Assembly (NCBI GenBank): GCA_963582935.1
Contig: CAUZSH010000011.1
Span: forward strand, 1-34,658
Origin: CAUZSH01 sp963582935
GTDB taxonomy: Bacteria; Pseudomonadota; Gammaproteobacteria; Francisellales; Francisellaceae
Direction: 5' to 3'
Length of the DNA: 34,658 bases
Made by a program: the position numbers and the translations under genes. Positions 27,321-34,658 of this stretch are shown piece by piece. Under the pieces are notes generated by a model that was not told the origin of the DNA, ran no database searches, and saw only the letters and a list, made by a program, of their open reading frames with translations. The stretch's first letter is position 1. Each line of letters begins with the position of its first letter.

Positions 27321-27665
27321 ATTGATTCCTAGATTAAGTTATTTATCTTCGTAAATTAAGTAAGAAGATGAGAGAAAATTCCAAACTTTGATTTCTGAAT
27401 GGGCACCTAAAAAGTAGCATGCGCCAGAAGATATTTAAATTTCGAAAGATTAGTCAAAATGTTAATTAATATGCGTTTAAGATTGTAAACTATTAAAAAC
27501 ACAATTGATTTAAAAAGCATTAAAAAAACTATTTTGTAGAATGCATCACAGTATTTTTTAAAGTCAAGCTGATAAAAAAATACTGTGATATAACGTCGGA
27601 ATTTTGAACTGGACTATGTATACTGCCAATAAGTTTATGGTCGTGGATCATGTGAAGATGTCGCT
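27321..27665. other. AT-rich intergenic gap upstream of ddl
   Basis: Between the divergent transglutaminase-like gene and ddl, 345 bases hold no open frame of note. The only clear structure is the inverted repeat at 27545-27589. A TATACT hexamer at 27619-27624 could be a -10 element for ddl-ftsQAZ, but no matching -35 is present at 16-18 bases. Confidence 0.5.
27545..27589. repeat. Perfect 15-base inverted repeat upstream of ddl
   Basis: ATCACAGTATTTTTT (27545-27559) and AAAAAATACTGTGAT (27575-27589) are exact reverse complements separated by 15 bases. The A/T run is next to the loop instead of after the stem, so it does not look like a rho-independent terminator. Either a protein binding site, a cruciform, or the ends of a lost or miniature element could explain it. 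Confidence 0.75.
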
Positions 27666-28589
27666 ATGAGTATGAAAATAAGTGTAGGAATAAATATGGA
27701 ACGATTTGGAAAGATCGCTGTTTTATATGGAGGTACTTCGGCAGAGCGAGAGGTTTCTTTGGATTCTGGGCAGGCTGTTTTAGAGTCTTTATTGCGCCAA
27801 GGTGTAAATGCGATTGGCATTGATGCGACGGGGTTCTCTCTATTGGATAGGTTAAAGGATGAAAAAGTTGATCGTTGTCTGATTATGTTTCATGGTACTT
27901 ATGGTGAAGATGGTATCATACAAGGATTACTCGAAGGGGTTAATATGCCCTATAGTGGTTGTGGTATTTTAGCATCGGCTTTGGGGATGGATAAACTTGC
28001 TTCTAAGCGTATTTGGCAGAGTTTGGCGCTAACTTTACCCGTGTATCATTTGATGCAGCATGAGCTTGATTATGGGCAGCTTACTTTTCCACTTGCCATT
28101 AAACCACATAATCAAGGCTCTAGTGTGGGCATATCTAAAGTGTTAACAGTTGAGGAGCTTCCGGTAGCTTATCAATTGGCAAAGCAATATGGTGAAGTGA
28201 TTGCAGAAGAATGGATCGTGGGTAAAGAGCTAACTGTGGGGATTGTGGGGCAGGAAATATTGCCATCTATCTGGATTGAACCTGCACGTGAATTCTATGA
28301 TTATACGGCAAAGTGTCGAGCAGGAACCACTTATCATTGCCCAAGTGGTTTATCCCTAGATAAAGAACAAGAGATACAACAGCTGGCATGGATGGCATTT
28401 CAGTCTTTGGACGGGAGTGGCTGGGGTCGTGTGGATTTTATTATGGATGAGAAAGCTACGCTATATTTGATTGAAGTGAACACTGTTCCAGGTATGACGG
28501 AATTAAGCCTTGTGCCGAAAGCCGCCAGAGCAAAAGGATGGTCTTACGATGCTTTAGTGTTAAATATTTTAGAAAGTAGTCTGTCGTGA
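27666..28589 (+). CDS. ddl: D-alanine--D-alanine ligase
   Basis: ATP-grasp enzyme that joins two D-Ala for the peptidoglycan pentapeptide. The product (307 residues from the first ATG) shows FGKIAVLYGGTSAEREVSL, GTYGEDGIIQGLLEGVNMPY with GCGILASALGMDKLASK near residue 100, KPHNQGSSVGISKV near 145 and the C-terminal LIEVNTVPGMTELSLVPKA. An internal ATG at 27696, ten codons in, has a better-placed site (TAGGAATAAAT) and gives the more usual Ddl N-terminus, so it may be the true start. Its TGA overlaps the ftsQ GTG by three bases. The position directly before ftsQAZ matches ddlB of the dcw cluster. Confidence 0.95.
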   Translation: MSMKISVGINMERFGKIAVLYGGTSAEREVSLDSGQAVLESLLRQGVNAIGIDATGFSLLDRLKDEKVDRCLIMFHGTYGEDGIIQGLLEGVNMPYSGCGILASALGMDKLASKRIWQSLALTLPVYHLMQHELDYGQLTFPLAIKPHNQGSSVGISKVLTVEELPVAYQLAKQYGEVIAEEWIVGKELTVGIVGQEILPSIWIEPAREFYDYTAKCRAGTTYHCPSGLSLDKEQEIQQLAWMAFQSLDGSGWGRVDFIMDEKATLYLIEVNTVPGMTELSLVPKAARAKGWSYDALVLNILESSLS

Positions 28590-29281
28590 TTTCGCTACGA
28601 TCAACGGTAAAAATTATTTTACTCTTGGGGGTGGCATGTGGCATAGGCTGTGGCTGGATTTATATTCACAAACCTCACACATTTCCCATCAGGGAGGTAA
28701 AAGTTGACGGTGTCTATCATTATGTTTCTCCGGACATGCTCCAAAATGTGATGATGCCTTATGTGGAAAATGGCTTTTTCAATGTGAATGTGGTCGGCGC
28801 ACAGACGGCTCTGGCAAAGATCCCTGGGATCGATCAGGCTGAGGTTAGGAGGGTATGGCCAGGAACGGTAGAGATGTCATTACAAGAAGAAAAAGCTGTG
28901 GCAAGATGGGGGAACCATCAATTATTAAGTCAAGATGGTGAGGTTTTTCAACCGCTAGAAGTCTTGGGTTTGGACGTTTTGCCTATGTTTGTGGGGAATA
29001 TTAAGAACCGCCATAAAATATTGGATATGTGTGATAAAATGCAAAAAATACTGCCTAATGATAAACCTATTTTAAAACTTCAGTTTACAGGCAATCAGTG
29101 GCAAGTTTTTTTCAAAAAAGGCCCTAGTGCCATTTTAGGTAGTAAAGATATCCAAACACGGCTCAGTACCTTTTTGCATTATGCCCCATCGATTGAAAAA
29201 GAAAGCGCGGACAAAGTAATCCAGTCTATTGACATGAGGTATCCAAGTGGTTTTGCGGTTATGTGGCAAAAAACCGCTTAA
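28586..29281 (+). CDS. ftsQ: Cell division protein FtsQ
   Basis: The 231-residue bitopic divisome protein has a short cytoplasmic start, one membrane segment at residues about 8-27 (IILLLGVACGIGCGWIYI) and then the POTRA domain (FPIREVKVDGVYHYVSPDML, FFNVNV, KIPGIDQAEVRRVWPGTVEM). This is followed by the FtsQ beta domain (EEKAVARWGNHQLLSQDGEVF). It links FtsB/FtsL to the early divisome by family knowledge. The start is GTG overlapping the ddl stop, so it is coupled to ddl. It is shorter than E. coli FtsQ (276), mainly at the N- and C-termini. Confidence 0.93.
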   Translation: MISLRSTVKIILLLGVACGIGCGWIYIHKPHTFPIREVKVDGVYHYVSPDMLQNVMMPYVENGFFNVNVVGAQTALAKIPGIDQAEVRRVWPGTVEMSLQEEKAVARWGNHQLLSQDGEVFQPLEVLGLDVLPMFVGNIKNRHKILDMCDKMQKILPNDKPILKLQFTGNQWQVFFKKGPSAILGSKDIQTRLSTFLHYAPSIEKESADKVIQSIDMRYPSGFAVMWQKTA

Positions 29282-29373
29282 AGTAGATGTGGTAGCGTAT
29301 CATGCCGACTGGCTTTTATGTTAAATTGGTTCCTGATGGGAAATATATGTAAATAAACCTAGGTTAAATATTT

Positions 29374-30609
29374 ATGTCTAAGACGGAAGATAAATCATTG
29401 ATCAGTGCACTCGATATCGGAACATCGAAAGTCGTGGCATTGGTAGCTGAAGTAACAGAACAAGGAGATGTTTCTGTAATTGGAATAGGATCACAGCCCT
29501 CCAAAGGGTTAAAAAAAGGGGTGATCGTTAATATTGATTCCACCGTAAATGCCATTCAAAAAGCAGTAGAAGAAGCCGAACATATGGCAGATTGTGAAAT
29601 TGGCTCTGTTTGCGTGGGTATTGCAGGCAGCCATATTCGTAGTTTTGACTCAAATGGTGTGGTAGCAGTGAGAGATGCAGAGGTCGCAGCCCATGATGTA
29701 GAAAAAGTCATTGATGCGGCCAAAGCCGTTCCAATGCCGGCAGACCAAAAGATTTTGCATATTTTGCCACAAGATTTTTTAATTGATAGCCAAGGCGGCA
29801 TTTCCGAACCAGTAGGTATGGCGGGTGTTCGCTTAGAGGCAAAAGTTCACATGGTAACTGGCTCTGTTAGTGCCGTGCAGAACATTGTGAAATGCGTCAA
29901 TCGTTGCGGTCTTGAAGTTTCAGATATGGTGTTAGAGCAGTTAGCTTCAAGTTATGCGGTGTTGTCTGATGATGAAAAAGAGCTAGGTGTGTGTTTGGTT
30001 GATATTGGTGGTGGTACTACGGATGTGGCTGTTTTTATAGAAGGAGCCATTCGTCATACCTCGGTGATTCCAATTGCCGGCGCACAAGTTACCTCTGATA
30101 TTGCGCATGCTTTGCGCACCCCTACAGATGCGGCTGAAGATATTAAGCTGCAGTATGGTTGCGCTATGACCAAATTGGTCAAGTCAGATGATGCCATAGA
30201 AATTCCAAGTGTTGCAGGGCGTCCAGCAAGAAGGCTACCTTTGCAAACGCTTTCAGGTGTGATCGAAGCGCGTTGCGAAGAACTATTATCATTGGTATAC
30301 CAAAATCTGAGCCAGCAAAAATTGCTAGATAGCTTGGCGGCAGGCATTGTTTTGACTGGAGGCGCCTCAAAAATGAGAGGGCTTATCCCATTGGCAGAAG
30401 AGATTTTTAGAGTCCCTGTGAGATTGGGTGTGCCTCAACATGTTACCGGACTTCAAGATGTATTGGAAAACCCTATGCATGCCACAGGTGTGGGCTTGTT
30501 GCTGTATGCCAATGCACAACAAGGTGAAGTTATGTTGCTTGGCGGATCTGTTGACGGTGCCGATGGCGTTTGGTCGAAGATGAGAAATTGGTTTGGAAAA
30601 CATTTTTAA
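29374..30609 (+). CDS. ftsA: Cell division protein FtsA
   Basis: Actin-like ATPase that tethers FtsZ to the membrane and recruits later divisome proteins. The 411-residue product shows the phosphate-1 loop LISALDIGTSKVVALVAEV, the SHUT/1C domain region, phosphate-2 LVDIGGGTTDVAVF near residue 210, and the adenosine motif GIVLTGGASKMRGL near 325. It ends in the amphipathic membrane-targeting helix VWSKMRNWFGKHF. About 90 bases separate it from ftsQ, room for an extra promoter, though I find none with good hexamers. The ribosome binding site is weak. ftsZ follows 27 bases later. Confidence 0.96.
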   Translation: MSKTEDKSLISALDIGTSKVVALVAEVTEQGDVSVIGIGSQPSKGLKKGVIVNIDSTVNAIQKAVEEAEHMADCEIGSVCVGIAGSHIRSFDSNGVVAVRDAEVAAHDVEKVIDAAKAVPMPADQKILHILPQDFLIDSQGGISEPVGMAGVRLEAKVHMVTGSVSAVQNIVKCVNRCGLEVSDMVLEQLASSYAVLSDDEKELGVCLVDIGGGTTDVAVFIEGAIRHTSVIPIAGAQVTSDIAHALRTPTDAAEDIKLQYGCAMTKLVKSDDAIEIPSVAGRPARRLPLQTLSGVIEARCEELLSLVYQNLSQQKLLDSLAAGIVLTGGASKMRGLIPLAEEIFRVPVRLGVPQHVTGLQDVLENPMHATGVGLLLYANAQQGEVMLLGGSVDGADGVWSKMRNWFGKHF

Positions 30610-30636
30610 AATAGTAAAATCCGAAGGAGAAAGAGT

Positions 30637-31866
30637 ATGTTTGATGTTACAGAGTCATTGATAGACAATGCGGTAATCAAGGTTATTGGCGTAGGCGGTG
30701 GCGGTAATAACGCTGTTGAACATATGCTTGAGCATAATATCGAAGGCGTTGAGTTTATCTGTGCGAATACAGATGCTCAAGCACTTAGAAATTCTAGCGT
30801 GCGGGTTGCATTGCAAATAGGAAATGAGTTAACAAAAGGTTTAGGCGCTGGTGCGAACCCAGAAGTGGGTAAACGTGCAGCACAAGAAGACAGGATGCAT
30901 ATCCAAGAAACCCTTGAAGGTGCGGATATGGTCTTTATTACAGCGGGAATGGGCGGTGGAACCGGTACAGGAGCGGCACCCGTGATCGCAGAAATCGCGA
31001 AAGATATGGGTATTTTAACCGTGGCAGTTGTCACTAAGCCTTTCCCTTTTGAAGGTCGTCGCAGAATGCAAGTGGCTGAGTTCGGTATTCAGGAGTTATC
31101 ACAAAGTGTAGATTCTCTGATTACTATTCCAAATGCGAAGCTTTTGAGCGTGTTAGGTAAAAATGTTAGCTTATTAGATGCTTTTAAAGCCGCGAACAAT
31201 GTGCTTCAAGGCGCAGTTCAAGGTATTTCAGAATTAATTACACGCCCAGGTTTAATCAACGTCGATTTCGCAGATGTACGTACAGTGATGTCTGCGATGG
31301 GTGTTGCCATGATGGGTACCGCAACTGCTTCAGGTGAAAGTCGTGCTCAAGAGGCCGCAGAAGCCGCTGTTGCGAGTCCGTTGCTAGAGGATATTAATTT
31401 AGCCGGCGCTAAAGGCGTGTTGGTTAATATTACGGCTGGTATGGATATGTCTATTGGTGAGTTTGAGGAAGTGGGTGAGGTAATCAAAAACTTTACTTCA
31501 GATCAGGCGACGGTTGTTGTGGGTACCGTGATTGATACGGATATGAGTGATGAATTGCGTGTGACCATTGTTGTGACAGGTTTAGAAGGTGCGCCACAAG
31601 CTGTAACGGCGGAAGCTTTTGCGCCAACATCCCAAAGCTCAGTGCGCCGCAACCCCTACACAAATGGAAATGACCAGCCACAGCAGGCACCACGCCGTGC
31701 ACCGATGAGCGCACAGCCATTTTCACAACAGCCAGCACAACAGCATTTTAGAAGAGCGGCACCTGTGGTTGAGCAACCTAAAACGATTGAACCACAAGCC
31801 TCAAGTGCTAAATCTGAATCTGACTATTTGGATATTCCAACGTTTTTACGTCGCCAAGCAGATTAG
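30637..31866 (+). CDS. ftsZ: Cell division protein FtsZ
   Basis: Tubulin-like GTPase that forms the Z ring. The 409-residue protein has the nucleotide motifs GVGGGGNNAVEHM near residue 20 and the tubulin signature GMGGGTGTGAAPVIA near 105, and the T7 loop NVDFADVRTVM near 205. A Gln/Pro-rich linker (about 320-390) leads to the C-terminal peptide LDIPTFLRRQAD, which binds FtsA and ZipA. A strong ribosome binding site (AAGGAG) precedes the ATG. A terminator follows, so the operon ends here; lpxC, which follows ftsZ in many gammaproteobacteria, is not adjacent. Confidence 0.98.
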   Translation: MFDVTESLIDNAVIKVIGVGGGGNNAVEHMLEHNIEGVEFICANTDAQALRNSSVRVALQIGNELTKGLGAGANPEVGKRAAQEDRMHIQETLEGADMVFITAGMGGGTGTGAAPVIAEIAKDMGILTVAVVTKPFPFEGRRRMQVAEFGIQELSQSVDSLITIPNAKLLSVLGKNVSLLDAFKAANNVLQGAVQGISELITRPGLINVDFADVRTVMSAMGVAMMGTATASGESRAQEAAEAAVASPLLEDINLAGAKGVLVNITAGMDMSIGEFEEVGEVIKNFTSDQATVVVGTVIDTDMSDELRVTIVVTGLEGAPQAVTAEAFAPTSQSSVRRNPYTNGNDQPQQAPRRAPMSAQPFSQQPAQQHFRRAAPVVEQPKTIEPQASSAKSESDYLDIPTFLRRQAD

Positions 31867-31891
31867 TTTCTCAATCGGTTGTATTAACTTA

Positions 31892-31913
31892 AAAAGCGCT
31901 ATTCAGCGCTTTT
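31892..31913 (+). terminator. ftsZ: Rho-independent terminator after ftsZ
   Basis: AAAAGCGCT, loop ATTC, AGCGCTTTT: a 9-pair perfect stem ending in the T run, 25 bases after the ftsZ stop. It may work in both directions because of the flanking A run. Confidence 0.85.
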
Positions 31914-32032
31914 TGTCTTTCTATATTCACATTACTATTTTTTTATTCAAAAATGGCTTCTGTGCGGTTTAAATACGCTTATTGCAGGTCCTAAAATGAG
32001 CAATATTTGTTTGTAATAACGATCAAAAAAGC

Positions 32033-32060
32033 TTGCCAAAACCGTTTAACGGCATATAAT
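32033..32060 (+). promoter_or_regulatory. Sigma-70 promoter with a palindrome in its spacer
   Basis: TTGCCA (32033-32038) and a perfect TATAAT (32055-32060) are separated by 16 bases. The spacer contains CCGTTTAACGG (32042-32052), an exact dyad with 5-base arms around one central base, a possible operator. It drives the 38-residue small gene. Confidence 0.7.
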
Positions 32061-32101
32061 GGCGGCGAAATGTTGTTGTGCAATAAATTTGGAGGATACC
32101 A

Positions 32102-32218
32102 ATGCATAAAATAAATAGAATGATCGAAAAAATTATCAATTCTTATAAAGGTTACGCTTTAGGCTCTATGGAATACTATGCTTTTGAGAGACGTTATTAT
32201 AGAGAGGAGACAAAGTAA
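32102..32218 (+). CDS. Small 38-residue charged protein, function unknown
   Basis: ATG at 32102 sits six bases after GGAGG (32091-32095), about 35 bases downstream of a strong promoter, and the frame ends at TAA 32216-32218. The product begins MHKINRMIEKIINSYKGYAL and continues with GSMEYYAFERRYYREETK; it is rich in Tyr, Lys, Arg and Glu and has no signal peptide. A hairpin starts at the base after the stop and a strong terminator follows, so this is a complete monocistronic unit of about 230 bases. The first half loosely resembles the 35-residue product at 178-285 (a K-I/V-x-Q/N-x-Y pattern and a later ER). I know no family for it. The transcript could also act as a regulatory RNA. Confidence 0.6.
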   Translation: MHKINRMIEKIINSYKGYALGSMEYYAFERRYYREETK

Positions 32219-32238
32219 GTTCGCGAGGTTCCGCGAAC
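32219..32238 (+). other. GC-rich hairpin directly after the small ORF
   Basis: GTTCGCG and CGCGAAC form a perfect 7-pair stem with a 6-base loop (AGGTTC). It starts one base after the stop codon and has no T run of its own, so it is more likely a 3' stabiliser or RNA structural element than a terminator. Confidence 0.6.
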
Positions 32239-32275
32239 AAAATTCTTTCGTCAAGAAACCTAAGTATTAAAGATT

Positions 32276-32299
32276 AAAAAGCACCTTCGGGTGCTTTTT
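32276..32299 (+). terminator. Strong rho-independent terminator of the small gene
   Basis: AAAAAGCACC, loop TTCG, GGTGCTTTTT: a perfect 10-pair stem capped by a stable UUCG tetraloop and ending in T5. Confidence 0.93.
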
Positions 32300-32402
32300 G
32301 CGTTTAAGGAAGGCTGTTTTATCTCACTGAGGGAGTGCTACCATTTTTTTTGATAAAGCGCTGTGCTAGGATTTACTTCTAGATAAAAAATATAGGTTTA
32401 TC

Positions 32403-33764
32403 ATGACACAATTCCAAACGGTCAAGAGCACTGAAAAATTCATTAAAGATAATAATATTCAACGATTTAAGATTGGGGTGGTTGATTTTAACGGTATATT
32501 AAGGGGCAAGTATGTCTCTAAATCAAAATTCTTAGCCGGGCTAAAAAGTGGGCTGAGTTTTTGCGATGTGATTATCGGTTGTGACGTGAATGATGATTTG
32601 GTGGAAAACATGGATTTTACGGGATGGGATACAGGTTATCCCGACGCGCCTTTAAAAATTATCTACCAAACAGGTAAAGTGTTACCTTATGAACCAAGCA
32701 CCATGTTTTTCCTATGTGAATTTTACGAAGAAGCGGAGGCTATTTGTCCAAGAAGTTTATTAAGAAAAGTGATTCAAAAAGCCAATGATATGGGTTATGA
32801 CCCTTATTCTGCTTTTGAATATGAATTTACGGTTTTTAATGAAACCATAGAAACCATTCGTGAAAAATCGTATCAAAATCTTAGCCCATTATCCCCAGAT
32901 AACTTTGGTTATTCATTTATTCGTAGCAGTATGTTTTCAGAGTTTTATCATGAAGTGATGGATGTTTGTGATGCCATGGGGGCACCGATTGAAGGCTTTC
33001 ATACCGAAATTGGCTCAGGTGTCTTAGAAGCTGCCATTACTTATAGCGATGCGTTAAGCTCAGCGGACAATGCCATTATATTTAAGAATATGCTTAAGGT
33101 TGTCGCGCACCAACGGGATTTAGTGCCCACATTTATGGCGAAATGGTCTTCGGAGCATCAAGGTCAAAGTGGACATATTCATGTTTCTTTGAGAGATAAA
33201 ACAAGTGTGAATGTTTTTTATGATCAAAAAGCAGAGTATACCATGAGCAAAACCATGCGACATTTTGTGGCAGGCCAGATGAAATACATGCCAGAGTTAT
33301 TGGTATTAGTCGCCTCAACAGTGAATGATTATGTGCGTTTAATGCCGGGATTTTGGGCGCCGACAGTGGCAAATTGGAGTGTGGACAATCGCACCAGTGC
33401 ATTACGGGTGATTGCAGGATCTGAAAAATCGCAACGTGTGGAATATCGAGTGGGATCTGCAAGCTCAAATCCTTATTTGGCGTTGTCAGCGGCATTACTA
33501 TCAGGATTGATGGGAATTGAGGAATCTTTAGAGCTTTGTGAACCCGTGACTGGAAATGCCTATGAGATTACACCGAAACCCGAACATATCTTACCTGGAA
33601 ATCTAACGGAAGCGGCGAATCGTTTAAGAAATTCTACGGTGGCAAAATCTGTTTTAGGAGAGCTTTTTGTAAAGGATTATGCCACAACAAGAGAGTGGGA
33701 AGAAAAAGTATATCGTCAGCAAATTACAGATTGGCAGTTACAACGTTATTTTGAAATCATTTAA
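32403..33764 (+). CDS. Glutamine synthetase family protein, PuuA-like gamma-glutamyl-amine ligase
   Basis: The 453-residue protein has the GS fold, which joins glutamate and ammonia or an amine using ATP. Metal and substrate motifs are present: FEYEFTVFNE near residue 140, the EIGSGVLEAAI metal-site segment near 203, HQGQSGHIHVSLRD near 260, WSVDNRTSALRV near 330 and EYRVGSASSNPYLALSAALL near 350. The N-terminal VGVVDFNGILRGK-like stretch and short C-terminus match PuuA/GlnT-type members rather than housekeeping GlnA, and no adenylylation-type loop is evident. An aldehyde dehydrogenase follows 26 bases later, the pairing seen in gamma-glutamylated polyamine breakdown (PuuA with PuuC). The amine substrate cannot be read from the sequence. 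Confidence 0.85.
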   Translation: MTQFQTVKSTEKFIKDNNIQRFKIGVVDFNGILRGKYVSKSKFLAGLKSGLSFCDVIIGCDVNDDLVENMDFTGWDTGYPDAPLKIIYQTGKVLPYEPSTMFFLCEFYEEAEAICPRSLLRKVIQKANDMGYDPYSAFEYEFTVFNETIETIREKSYQNLSPLSPDNFGYSFIRSSMFSEFYHEVMDVCDAMGAPIEGFHTEIGSGVLEAAITYSDALSSADNAIIFKNMLKVVAHQRDLVPTFMAKWSSEHQGQSGHIHVSLRDKTSVNVFYDQKAEYTMSKTMRHFVAGQMKYMPELLVLVASTVNDYVRLMPGFWAPTVANWSVDNRTSALRVIAGSEKSQRVEYRVGSASSNPYLALSAALLSGLMGIEESLELCEPVTGNAYEITPKPEHILPGNLTEAANRLRNSTVAKSVLGELFVKDYATTREWEEKVYRQQITDWQLQRYFEII

Positions 33765-33790
33765 TTTAAATAAAAAAGAAGGAAGTTGAA

Positions 33791-34658
33791 ATGTCCCAAT
33801 TAAAGACTGTTTCACCCATTGATTTGAAAGTGATTGTAGAACGTCCATTAGTCACCTATTCAGAGGCAGAAGTGGTGCTTGATAAAAGCCGACAGGCACA
33901 AAAAAAATGGAAAAGCTTGTCATTGTCTGAGCGTGAGGGCTATATCCTAAAAATGTTAGCTTATTTTGAAAAGCATAAAGCTGTCTGTGCAGAAGAAATC
34001 ACTTTGCAAATGGGGCGACCAAGCCAATATTCTGAGGGGGAACTAAATGGTATGGCTGGGCGTGCAAACTATATGATTTCAGTGGCTAAATCAGCTCTAT
34101 CGGAGATACATATTCCCATTGAGAATGGATTAAAACGTTACATTCAAAAAACACCCGTGGGGACAGTGTTGGTGGTGGCACCTTGGAATTATCCTTACCT
34201 CACTGCGGTGAATGCGATTGTGCCTGCTTTATTGGCAGGTAATGCAGTCATTCTCAAACATGCATCGCAAACCCCTTTGTGTGCCGAACGATTTGCTAAA
34301 GCTTTTCAGTTTGCAGGTTTGTCAGAAGGTGTTTTTCAATATATACATATGTCACATGAAGTCACAGAAAAACTGGTTGCCGATCATCGAATTCATGCCG
34401 TTGCCTTTACAGGTTCAGTGGGTGGAGGTTATAAAATTAAGCAAGCAGCGGCCAATCGTTTTATTGGCATTAATTTGGAACTTGGAGGGAAAGATCCCGC
34501 CTATGTACGTTCAGATGTGAATGTTGTGGAAACGGCAGCAAATCTTGTTGAGGGCGTTTTTTTTAATTCAGGGCAATCTTGTTGTGGGGTTGAGCGTATT
34601 TATGTGGATGCGTCTATTTATCCTTCCTTTGTGAAAGCCTTTGTTGCAGAAACAAAAA
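33791..34658 (+). CDS. NAD(P)-dependent aldehyde dehydrogenase (3' end outside window)
   Basis: ATG at 33791, after GAAGGAAG, opens a frame that stays open to the window end (289 full codons). The product has the ALDH signature sequences: VGTVLVVAPWNYPYLTAVNA near residue 120, the Rossmann-side AFTGSVGGGYKI near 210, the catalytic Glu in NLELGGKDPAYV near 230 and the catalytic Cys in FFNSGQSCCGVERIYV near 265. These are typical of succinate-semialdehyde or gamma-aminobutyraldehyde type dehydrogenases. It follows the glutamine synthetase family gene by 26 bases and likely oxidises the aldehyde formed in the same amine catabolic route. The C-terminal third is missing only because the window ends. 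Confidence 0.9.
   Translation, partial: MSQLKTVSPIDLKVIVERPLVTYSEAEVVLDKSRQAQKKWKSLSLSEREGYILKMLAYFEKHKAVCAEEITLQMGRPSQYSEGELNGMAGRANYMISVAKSALSEIHIPIENGLKRYIQKTPVGTVLVVAPWNYPYLTAVNAIVPALLAGNAVILKHASQTPLCAERFAKAFQFAGLSEGVFQYIHMSHEVTEKLVADHRIHAVAFTGSVGGGYKIKQAAANRFIGINLELGGKDPAYVRSDVNVVETAANLVEGVFFNSGQSCCGVERIYVDASIYPSFVKAFVAETK

Noticed and set aside
29282..29373. Separate promoter for ftsA
   Set aside because: TTGGTT and TATATG-like hexamers occur but with a 12-base spacing, so no credible sigma-70 promoter could be claimed.
1..34658. CRISPR arrays, phage genes, toxin-antitoxin or defence islands
   Set aside because: No regularly spaced direct repeats and no recognisable nuclease, Cas, restriction or phage structural genes were seen; the genes are housekeeping or metabolic.

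Overview
The window looks like chromosomal DNA from an AT-rich gammaproteobacterium. Pointers are the fused aspartokinase-homoserine dehydrogenase in a thrABC operon, the TamA/TamB pair, the ddl-ftsQ-ftsA-ftsZ block with the typical FtsZ C-terminal peptide, and a Bcr/CflA-type exporter. The gene set and dispersed cell-wall genes suggest a deep lineage of the Francisella/Piscirickettsia/Legionella type rather than an enteric, but this is inferred from style and not from a marker gene. Many genes start with GTG or TTG.

Layout. 1-295: the tail of an unrecognised gene and a 35-codon small gene. 296-3085: a large FAD/Fe-S D-lactate (2-hydroxyacid) dehydrogenase. 3263-5425: murA-like and murB, back to back. 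5460-8892 (minus): a small lipoprotein, serS and gpmI. 9044-9928: nadK. 9929-11039: a stretch of dead mobile-element pieces (IS91-like and IS3-like) with an orphan consensus promoter. 11040-17060: asd, divergent from thrA-thrB-thrC, giving the aspartate-to-threonine branch. 17050-19206: a TetR regulator facing a small exported peptide and an MFS drug exporter, with two operator-like repeats between them. 19214-20509: a CPA1 Na+/H+ antiporter. 20591-25743: tamB and tamA. 25822-26298: tadA. 26502-27320: a transglutaminase-like protein. 27666-31866: ddl, ftsQ, ftsA, ftsZ. 32033-32299: a compact transcription unit for a 38-residue protein. 32403-34658: a PuuA-type glutamine synthetase family enzyme and an aldehyde dehydrogenase cut by the window end.

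Most of the window is housekeeping. MurA, MurB and Ddl feed peptidoglycan precursors while FtsQ, FtsA and FtsZ build the divisome. TamA and TamB serve the outer membrane. Asd and ThrABC make threonine. The parts that known families do not explain are the two small genes at the left and right, the inverted repeat upstream of ddl, the orphan frame and promoter in the mobile-element stretch, and the small exported peptide ahead of the exporter. I see no CRISPR array, no phage, no recognisable tRNA or rRNA gene and no clear defence system.
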